A DNA stretch of 64,000 nt from an uncultured bacterium (lineage in GTDB: Bacteria > Patescibacteriota > Saccharimonadia > Saccharimonadales > Saccharimonadaceae): contig CAILCF010000001.1 of the NCBI GenBank assembly GCA_903832635.1, positions 62,001 to 126,000 of the forward strand, written 5' to 3'. A program made the translations under genes and the position numbers. The notes below the pieces were generated by a model that did no database searches, was not told the origin of the DNA, and worked only from the letters and a program-made list of their open reading frames with translations. Shown piece after piece: positions 25,603-31,443 of this stretch (positions within the stretch are counted from its first letter, which is position 1; each line of letters begins with the position of its first letter).

Positions 25603-25941
25603 TTAGTGATAATCTATACAAAGTTTTACGATTACTATACGCTTTATTGTTTTATGGTTGTCTATTCGAAAGTCCGGATCGTCGTCATGATCTGGACGGA
25701 AAATAAGTCTGTGTGTTTTGCTGATATCTACGGCGAAATGGTCTTTCCATTCGGCCTGAAGGGGATGTGGTCGAAGAGTGGGTGGTATATCAGCGCCACT
25801 ATCTGCAGCCTCTAGGATATTCAGTACTTGTATTATGTCATCAGCGTTACAATGTGCATTCTGCTTACGGATTAGTTTTTCGAGTAAAGCAACATCATTT
25901 GCTGTTCTCTCTAATTTATCCGTAGCAAAGCTTACTTTCAT
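25603..25941 (-). CDS. HigB/RelE-like toxin
   Basis: Ribosome-dependent mRNA interferase type of a type II toxin-antitoxin pair. The 112 residues include LRPHPLQAEWKDHFAVDISK and THRLIFRPDHD, typical of the HigB group. Toxin-first gene order is characteristic of higBA. The ATG overlaps a TATAAT-like string and so uses the AAAGGG just upstream as its site; the promoter must lie further up, by the palindrome at 25979-25993. Confidence 0.88.
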   Translation of the reverse strand: MKVSFATDKLERTANDVALLEKLIRKQNAHCNADDIIQVLNILEAADSGADIPPTLRPHPLQAEWKDHFAVDISKTHRLIFRPDHDDDPDFRIDNHKTIKRIVIVKLCIDYH

Positions 25942-25971
25942 TATACCCTTTACTTCATTTTTTTGTCAATA

Positions 25972-25993
25972 ATTATATTTACCATAATGGTAA
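25972..25993 (-). promoter_or_regulatory. Candidate operator and -10 box of the toxin-antitoxin operon
   Basis: The 15-base palindrome TTACCATAATGGTAA (25979-25993) touches a TATAAT box (25972-25977, minus strand). This is the usual place for HigA-type autorepression. The -35 box is weak. Confidence 0.6.
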
Positions 25994-26060
25994 CTATTAT
26001 AATTCATAAGGTGTTTATTTGCAACAATATTTATTGATGTTTTAATAATGCTTATGTTTG

Positions 26061-26711
26061 TTAACATGTTACAACCTCGTAATCTGATTTTGTTACAATA
26101 ATATGATCGATTAAATTAACGCCAAGAAGGTTACCTGCCCTACTTAACCTCTCTGTTATTTTTATATCTGCCATACTAGGCTTAGTATTGCCACTCGGGT
26201 GATTATGGGCAACAATAATACTAGCAGCACGGTCAGTTATGGCGTCGGCGAAAACCTCACGCGGATGAACCAAGCTGCTATTTAAAGTTCCGATTGTGAT
26301 TGTGCGTTTGGCGATTAGTCGATTAGCCCCATCTAGTGACAAAACGACGAAATGTTCTTGTTTTTTATCACGGATATCTGACAATTGTTCGACGGCCTTT
26401 TCGGGCGAATCGATGATTGGTTGATCACTATCAATCAAATAACGCCGTGATAATTCCAATGCTGCCAAAATTTCCGTAATCCGCGCTGGGCCCATCCCGG
26501 TCACCTGTTTTAGCTGTTCGTAGGTGATATCAGCACCGTTTTTTTGTAGTAGTTTCAGAGTATCCTTGGCGATTTTACTGACATCAGCCTGTTTGTTACC
26601 ACTGCCTATTAGTGCTTGCAACAGTTCAAAATCAGAAAGTGAAGCTGGGCCTTTTGACTGTAGTTTCTCACGCGGTCTGTCCTGTATTTTCATTTGAGAC
26701 ATTCGAACCAT
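26061..26711 (-). CDS. radC: RadC family (JAB domain) protein
   Basis: An N-terminal helix-hairpin-helix segment (GMGPARITEILAALELSRR, about 71-89) and a C-terminal JAB metalloprotease-like domain with the HNHPSGNTKPSMAD motif (about 172-185). The role of RadC is unsettled; a repair role is doubted, and it is often near defence or mobile genes, as here. The ATG at 26711 lies six bases after a TATTAT box, consistent with a leaderless mRNA. An internal Met at 26693 matches the usual N-terminus. Confidence 0.92.
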   Translation of the reverse strand: MVRMSQMKIQDRPREKLQSKGPASLSDFELLQALIGSGNKQADVSKIAKDTLKLLQKNGADITYEQLKQVTGMGPARITEILAALELSRRYLIDSDQPIIDSPEKAVEQLSDIRDKKQEHFVVLSLDGANRLIAKRTITIGTLNSSLVHPREVFADAITDRAASIIVAHNHPSGNTKPSMADIKITERLSRAGNLLGVNLIDHIIVTKSDYEVVTC

Positions 26712-26752
26712 AAGACAATAATATCATAAATTGCCTAAGCTTATTTTAAGTA

Positions 26753-26821
26753 TCAAATATTCGCTACCTTTATCAAAGCGCGTTTAACTAGCAACCACGG
26801 CTCGGCGCGGAAGAGTTTCAT
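26753..26821 (-). pseudogene. Remnant copy of the holA 3' end
   Basis: On the minus strand it reads MKLFRAEPWLLVKRALIKVA then NI and stop, against MKLSRAEPWMLVERALIKVA then NI and stop at the true holA end (27509-27577). Most differences are at third codon positions. The gene 26835-27479 lies between the two copies. Confidence 0.85.
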
Positions 26822-26834
26822 AAAAAGGAAGTAC

Positions 26835-27479
26835 TTAAATCTTTGGCTCGTCAGGATTATCAGTGATAGTTTTTACGGCTTCAACTACACTACCTACCAT
26901 CTGTTGTGCAGTTTCTTGACCAGACTCTGTGAAAGGGACGCCGATAAACGCGGCAATTTTTTTGCCGAGATCAACGTTAGGGATTTTGTTGGAGATACTG
27001 AATGAATTAATCAATGCCTTTTGTTTGTCTGATAAATCAATTGTCGTACCGTCCTTGAAATACATAATTAAATGCGCCACTTGCTTTGTTCCGGATGAAT
27101 TAGCGTTACCAATTGAAAAGCCCGTTCCCGTGTTACTGTTTTGTTGTGTCTGTACAATTGCAGTAACGACCTGCACTCGGCTAACATCAGAAAAAGTAAC
27201 AGATTTGTTGGTACCGCCAATCAATCTTTTAATGTTGATATCGACAGTATTTTTCGTTTTATCGAGTGTCAAATTGACCGTCTTGCGAAATAACAGCGTA
27301 GCTATCCCCACCAATATGAAAATACCACCAACTACATAGACTAAAGTTGGCTGATTTATCTGATCTTTAAAGATAAATATCAAAACGGCAATGATAATAA
27401 ACATTGGGGCATAAATCAGATTGGCATAATTATTTTCTACTGCGACCAAACGATCAGCTGTTTCGGTTGTTATTTTCAT
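26835..27479 (-). CDS. Membrane protein with a PH-like cytosolic domain, unknown function
   Basis: Not recognised. Two membrane spans (about 20-40 and 45-65) are followed by a beta-rich domain (TVNLTLDKTKNTVDINIKR to AHLIMYFKDGTTIDLS). An AAGGAG site precedes the ATG, 30 bases after holA. The gene is bracketed by the holA end and a diverged copy of that end, so it probably arrived by recombination. Confidence 0.6.
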   Translation of the reverse strand: MKITTETADRLVAVENNYANLIYAPMFIIIAVLIFIFKDQINQPTLVYVVGGIFILVGIATLLFRKTVNLTLDKTKNTVDINIKRLIGGTNKSVTFSDVSRVQVVTAIVQTQQNSNTGTGFSIGNANSSGTKQVAHLIMYFKDGTTIDLSDKQKALINSFSISNKIPNVDLGKKIAAFIGVPFTESGQETAQQMVGSVVEAVKTITDNPDEPKI

Positions 27480-27508
27480 TTATTTCTCCTTTTTATTAAT
27501 AATCTTGT

Positions 27509-28426
27509 TTATATATTAGCAACTTTTATCAATGCTCGTTCAACTAACATCCAGGGTTCGGCACGGGATAGTTTCATATCGTCGTCCAGTTCGGTAAATA
27601 TCGAAATTATTTTTGATGCGCCGGACTTGCCTATGCGTTTTGCGATTGGCGAAAGTTTTGAGACGACGTATGGATGGATTGCAAAATCCTTAGCAACATT
27701 ATCGTTCCGCCGTACGGCGGATGACGCTGATGCTACCACTAAAAGCTGGAAAGCCTGGGACGATAGTAATGCCGTTAAACGATAAACATCCTCGGTTTGT
27801 TCCAAGATTTTCAGTATTTCCATCAGGTTTTTTGTATCGCCACGAAGAGCGGTTTCAAACAAATTAAAAACATTCTCGACCGGGTTTGGTTCGACGATGT
27901 TTTTAATACTTTCTTCTGTAATATCATCTGTTAGTGACAATTTTTCCAGCGCATAAAATAACTGCCATTGGTCAATTCCAACCCAATTTACTAGAGTTTG
28001 AATAAGTTTTTTATTCAGATTTAAACCCCTTTTTTCGGCCTCTGACGCAACCCATTTTTCAGCCACGCCAACATCACGGTCGGACCACTGCACAAACTCA
28101 TGAACGTCTGCGATTTTTAGCAATAACTTGTATGTTGAAGTCCGTTTATCGGGCTTTGGTTCGACCAGCACAATGTGAATATCGTCGGAAATTTTGTCCG
28201 TCCAATCCCCCAGCACCGGCCAAACCGATTTGTTTTCGGACAGGTTACGAATTACAACCAAACGCTTTTCCGCGAACAAGCTGACACCCATAAATATGTC
28301 AGGCAACTGCGAAACTTGCAATTCACTACCCTCGATTTTCTCTACATTCCCATCAAAGTCAGAAATAATATCATCCAGAGCCCGCTGAATTTCAAACGAA
28401 TTCTCACCTACCAATAAAGTAATCAT
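27509..28426 (-). CDS. holA: DNA polymerase III delta subunit
   Basis: Clamp-loader subunit that opens the sliding clamp. The 305 residues show the HolA AAA-like fold: LLVGENSFEIQRALDDII at the N-terminus, FMGVSLFAEKRLVVIRNL (about 46-63), NPVENVFNLFETALRGD (about 192-208) and a helical collar. A perfect 16-base palindrome (27706-27721) is carried in frame, encoding SAVRR. A TATACT box lies eight bases before the ATG, so the mRNA is probably leaderless. Confidence 0.9.
   Translation of the reverse strand: MITLLVGENSFEIQRALDDIISDFDGNVEKIEGSELQVSQLPDIFMGVSLFAEKRLVVIRNLSENKSVWPVLGDWTDKISDDIHIVLVEPKPDKRTSTYKLLLKIADVHEFVQWSDRDVGVAEKWVASEAEKRGLNLNKKLIQTLVNWVGIDQWQLFYALEKLSLTDDITEESIKNIVEPNPVENVFNLFETALRGDTKNLMEILKILEQTEDVYRLTALLSSQAFQLLVVASASSAVRRNDNVAKDFAIHPYVVSKLSPIAKRIGKSGASKIISIFTELDDDMKLSRAEPWMLVERALIKVANI
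27706..27721. repeat. GTAC-centred palindrome inside holA
   Basis: TCCGCCGTACGGCGGA is a perfect 16-base palindrome. Relatives lie at 5917-5934 and 5966-5981 (inside rpsT), 34031-34046 (intergenic), and in looser form at 2646-2661 (pnp leader). Confidence 0.8.
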
Positions 28427-28439
28427 CTTTGTCTAGTAT

Positions 28440-28620
28440 AGACCAGATGATTGGCTATTGGAATGTGGCTATTGGAAGATGGGGATGGCTATTGGCTAAT
28501 GGAAGGTAGTAAATAGTAGGTAGTAGTTTGTAAATAGTAGTTGGTAAAGAATTCACTTTGGAATTAGTTTTGTTTTTTTTGATATTTATTCTACTAAATA
28601 CTATCTACCAAATACCAACT
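28440..28620. repeat. Low-complexity GTAGTA/TATTGG repeat region
   Basis: GGCTATTGG units are followed by GTAGTAAATAGTAGGTAGTA and, after a T-rich loop, a near-inverse copy (CTACTAAATACTATCTACC, then CAACTACTACTTG). The arms can fold into a long weak hairpin. Related strings occur at 13905-13935, 29249-29325 and 33993-34060. Confidence 0.7.
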
Positions 28621-28621
28621 A

Positions 28622-29575
28622 CTACTTGCCAAGCTGTTGGCAAGCCGGGCAAATGTGCGTGCCACGACCGGCTACGCGTATCTTGATAATTTCGGTTCCG
28701 CAACGTGGACAATCCAGACCTTCACGGCGAAAAACCCGCGCAAACTCCATATAACTTCCCTTTTTACCTTCGGCGTTGACGTAATTGCGATTGGTACTGC
28801 CGCCTTTTTCAATCGACAGATTCAGGACAGAGCGTAGCTCGGAATATAGCAAATGGAATTTGGAATTTGGCAAATCTCCTACCTTAGTTGCCGGGTGAAT
28901 TTTGGCCCCCCACAAAGCTTCATCAGCGTATATATTACCAACACCGGCAACAACCGATTGATCCAACAGTGCCGCTTTGATACTGGTTTTGGCACGTCGC
29001 TTAAAGCGAGTGGCAAATTCGGTCGCCGTAAAGTCGGCTTCCAACGGTTCGGGGCCGACACGTTTCATAAAATCTATATTTGGGACTTCGGCCGTCGGCA
29101 TTAAACGAACCCAACCGAATTTGCGTTGATCGTTAAAGAACAGATGAGAATCGTCAGAAAACTGGAAAATAACCCGCGTTGATTTATCAGGCAAACTCCC
29201 TATTAAACTGTCTGTCGGGTGACCCCCGCCATAGCGAACTTCGTTCGCGGTAGGTGGTATTTGGTAATTAGTAGTTGGGCGCTCTCCGTCTACCATATAC
29301 GATTTACTATCTACCAAGTTTTTGTTTACAAAAACCAACTGGCCGGTCATTTTAAGATGAATTACAAGCGTGTAATTTGTTGATAAATCAATAAGTAGGA
29401 CTTTAGCACGACGACGAACTTCGGTGACGTGGGAACCGATTAGGAAATTACGGACGTCATGTTCGGCATTTGGAAAGCTTTTTGGATTATCGGCGCGAAC
29501 GGATGCAATAACTTTGCCAATGATAAGTTTATTTAGTCCCCTTTTAACTGTTTCTACCTCGGGAAGTTCAGGCAT
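28622..29575 (-). CDS. mutM: Formamidopyrimidine-DNA glycosylase with in-frame insertion
   Basis: Excises 8-oxoguanine and related lesions. The start is ATG 29575, because the family needs Pro2-Glu3 (MPELPEVETVKRGL) as the catalytic N-terminus; it overlaps the HAD stop by eight bases. DQRKFGW, the H2TH segment (SVVAGVGNIYADEALW) and the C-terminal zinc finger (CPRCG, then CPAC) are present. About 30 residues between IHLKMTGQLVFVNKN and GGGHPTDSL are encoded by a dispersed repeat (29234-29325) and are absent from usual Fpg proteins. Confidence 0.93.
   Translation of the reverse strand: MPELPEVETVKRGLNKLIIGKVIASVRADNPKSFPNAEHDVRNFLIGSHVTEVRRRAKVLLIDLSTNYTLVIHLKMTGQLVFVNKNLVDSKSYMVDGERPTTNYQIPPTANEVRYGGGHPTDSLIGSLPDKSTRVIFQFSDDSHLFFNDQRKFGWVRLMPTAEVPNIDFMKRVGPEPLEADFTATEFATRFKRRAKTSIKAALLDQSVVAGVGNIYADEALWGAKIHPATKVGDLPNSKFHLLYSELRSVLNLSIEKGGSTNRNYVNAEGKKGSYMEFARVFRREGLDCPRCGTEIIKIRVAGRGTHICPACQQLGK
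29234..29325 (-). repeat. Dispersed repeat inserted in frame in mutM
   Basis: The stretch carries GTAGATAGTAAAT, TACCAAATACCACCTACC and the palindrome GCGAAC-TTC-GTTCGC (29234-29248). It is in the same family as the intergenic repeats at 28440-28620 and 33993-34060, and it keeps the frame open. Confidence 0.7.
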
Positions 29576-30149
29576 TTTCGGCCTGCAAAATCGTGTTTGT
29601 ATCATCTATCGCCTGTTGGGTCGAAATAAACCAAACCCCATGCATGCCAGCTGCATTGGCGGCGTCAATATTCGGATAATTATCGTCAATCATGACGCAC
29701 TGTGACAGTTTAACCCCTAATTTATCGGCAATCATCTGAAAGGCTGCTATTTCCGGTTTAGCAACCCCGACATCACTGGATAAAACTACGGCGTCAAACA
29801 GTTCCGATTGTTCTGCTTTTGTAAAATAACTGGTAAAAAAGCCGCGACCGACGTTGCTGAGCATGCCGATTTTGTATTGGCCGGAGTCTTTTAGCATTTT
29901 CATCCAACTGAATACACTGGCAACACGAACACTGGAACCCCAGTATTTGGCCTCGATTTCATCCGGTGGCATACCGATAAGGGCTGCCAGACCGGCGTTG
30001 AATTGTTGGCGAGTTATTAGACCGTAATCGGCCTGATGGTCTAGGTTGTCAATTTGTTTAATGACATGTGGATAGTCATTTTTTAGCGCAACCCTGGCCG
30101 ATGTGACCAACACCCCAAAACAGTCAAAAATGATGGCTTTTATTGCCAT
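29568..30149 (-). CDS. HAD-family phosphatase
   Basis: Haloacid-dehalogenase superfamily hydrolase, subfamily IA type. The N-terminal motif is FDCFGVLVTSA (Asp nucleophile Asp9; the second Asp of DxD is replaced by Phe-Gly, as in some variants). Motif II is MLSNVGRGF, motif III Lys lies in GVAKPEI, and motif IV is MIDDNYPNIDAA. The substrate is not evident. It overlaps the upstream membrane-anchored gene and the mutM start. Confidence 0.85.
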   Translation of the reverse strand: MAIKAIIFDCFGVLVTSARVALKNDYPHVIKQIDNLDHQADYGLITRQQFNAGLAALIGMPPDEIEAKYWGSSVRVASVFSWMKMLKDSGQYKIGMLSNVGRGFFTSYFTKAEQSELFDAVVLSSDVGVAKPEIAAFQMIADKLGVKLSQCVMIDDNYPNIDAANAAGMHGVWFISTQQAIDDTNTILQAENA

Positions 30150-30742
30150 ATTGTATTGATTTTAGTTTGTGCATGCGGGATTTGAACTGTAAATAAATTC
30201 ATGGTCTCGCTGACTTTGCCGCCAAATGAACCACGTGGCACTCCACACGATGTCGTCCAAAGTTGCTTTACCGATTTGTCAGATTTTAGGATTGAAAAAG
30301 TATACAAAAAACCGGTGGCGCAAACGCCCGCAGAATTGTTAGCCGACCCTGTAAACACGTTGGCGTTCATAAAACTTGCCCTATCCAGCGCATTAACGAA
30401 TTGCTCGTAGGCCGGAACGTTGTTGCCCAGCGATTCGTTACTGGCAACCGCGTTTAAATAACCATTATATGTCGTTAAATTTCGACTGTTTGGTGCGATT
30501 TTTATCTGATATGAATGAAAGTTCTCTTCGGCAACTATTGGACCGCGTACATTCATCATCACCGAGCGATCAGCCGACGTTGAAAGTAAATCGGATTCAT
30601 GAGTGGCTATCTGCGATGAAGCTCCTTTGCCACCAGAGAAAAACAACAGATTTCCGACATAGATCAAGCCAAAAATTGCAGCGCCAATGACAATAACAAC
30701 CACCGCAATCGATATAATACGCCTCGTCCTGTAATTGTCCAT
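30140..30742 (-). CDS. Membrane-anchored extracytoplasmic protein
   Basis: Not recognised. One N-terminal membrane span (about 9-32) is followed by a 165-residue outer domain with two cysteines (GVCATGFLY and TTSCGVPRG) that may pair. A TATAAT box sits about ten bases ahead of the ATG. Its 3' end overlaps the HAD gene by ten bases, so the two are cotranscribed. Confidence 0.6.
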   Translation of the reverse strand: MDNYRTRRIISIAVVVIVIGAAIFGLIYVGNLLFFSGGKGASSQIATHESDLLSTSADRSVMMNVRGPIVAEENFHSYQIKIAPNSRNLTTYNGYLNAVASNESLGNNVPAYEQFVNALDRASFMNANVFTGSANNSAGVCATGFLYTFSILKSDKSVKQLWTTSCGVPRGSFGGKVSETMNLFTVQIPHAQTKINTIWQ

Positions 30743-30795
30743 TTCATCTGTTATTATAATATCTTTTATCTGTTATGGCAACCGGATATGCAAAC

Positions 30796-30842
30796 GCCCC
30801 ATTTCGGGGAGACAATAGTTCGTCTGCATCCCGTAATGGGGC
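30796..30842 (-). terminator. Nested stem-loop after the GC-rich gene
   Basis: GCCCCATT pairs with AATGGGGC; CGGG/CCCG and AGAC/GTCT pair inside. As with the cassette stem-loops near 9661 and 10620, there is no real T run. It follows the stop of the gene at 30856 by about a dozen bases. Confidence 0.6.
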
Positions 30843-30855
30843 TTGGTGAGGTTGG

Positions 30856-31359
30856 TCAGTCGCGAAGGTCGACAGTCAGCTTGGGCTCGATGACCCTGAC
30901 CAGAATGGGCCTAAAGCCATCATCCTGCAGTTGCTTGAGCCTGTCTTCAACTTCACTGGCGACACCAGTGTTGCCGTTGTCCCCGTGAGCTGTGTAAACC
31001 CGATAGACGGGCATGTCCACGTTGGGGGCAATAGGATTTGGCACAAGGATTGCCAGAGTGCTACCTTCCATCTTTGGCATGACCTTGTAGATGTACTTGG
31101 TCGTGTCAGTGACTTCGGTCGCGCACTCGTCGGTCTCGGTGACGTTGACCTTGATGTGGTAAGTTCTTCCACAGCTGAGGCACTCCAGATCCACGTTACC
31201 CTCGAGGGTATCCTCATCGATCTTGATGGTGTGCTGCTTGACGGTAAGTATGTCGTGACTTCCCGCGACGGCCAGCGCTTCTTCCCCGCACGTGCAGACG
31301 ACACCTACACAGTAGTCGAAGTCGTGCTCGGGATCCGGTGAAGTACTAACGGTTTTCAT
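30856..31359 (-). CDS. GC-rich orphan gene with cysteine pairs
   Basis: Not recognised. The 167 residues contain CVGVVCTCGEEALAV and LECLSCGRTYHI, four or more cysteines that could bind one zinc ion, then a beta-rich region and a C-terminal LKQLQDDGFRPILVRV. ATG 31359 follows an AAAGGGGTGA site. The promoter is TTGAAA, 17 bases, TATAAT (31406-31434, minus strand). GC content and codon use differ from polA beside it and resemble the cassettes at 8973-10586. Confidence 0.65.
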   Translation of the reverse strand: MKTVSTSPDPEHDFDYCVGVVCTCGEEALAVAGSHDILTVKQHTIKIDEDTLEGNVDLECLSCGRTYHIKVNVTETDECATEVTDTTKYIYKVMPKMEGSTLAILVPNPIAPNVDMPVYRVYTAHGDNGNTGVASEVEDRLKQLQDDGFRPILVRVIEPKLTVDLRD

Positions 31360-31443
31360 AAAGCTCACCCCTTTGGGTAGGTTTTCACAAAGACCAATCA
31401 CGAATATTATACAATTTTATTCAAATATTTTCAATAGATTCTA

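Noticed and set aside
28440-28620. Possible CRISPR array
   Set aside because: The repeats are irregular in length and spacing, with no unique spacers and no cas genes.
30876-31341. Long frames on both strands over the GC-rich gene
   Set aside because: High GC opens false frames; only the frame 30856-31359 has promoter, ribosome site and cysteine pairs.
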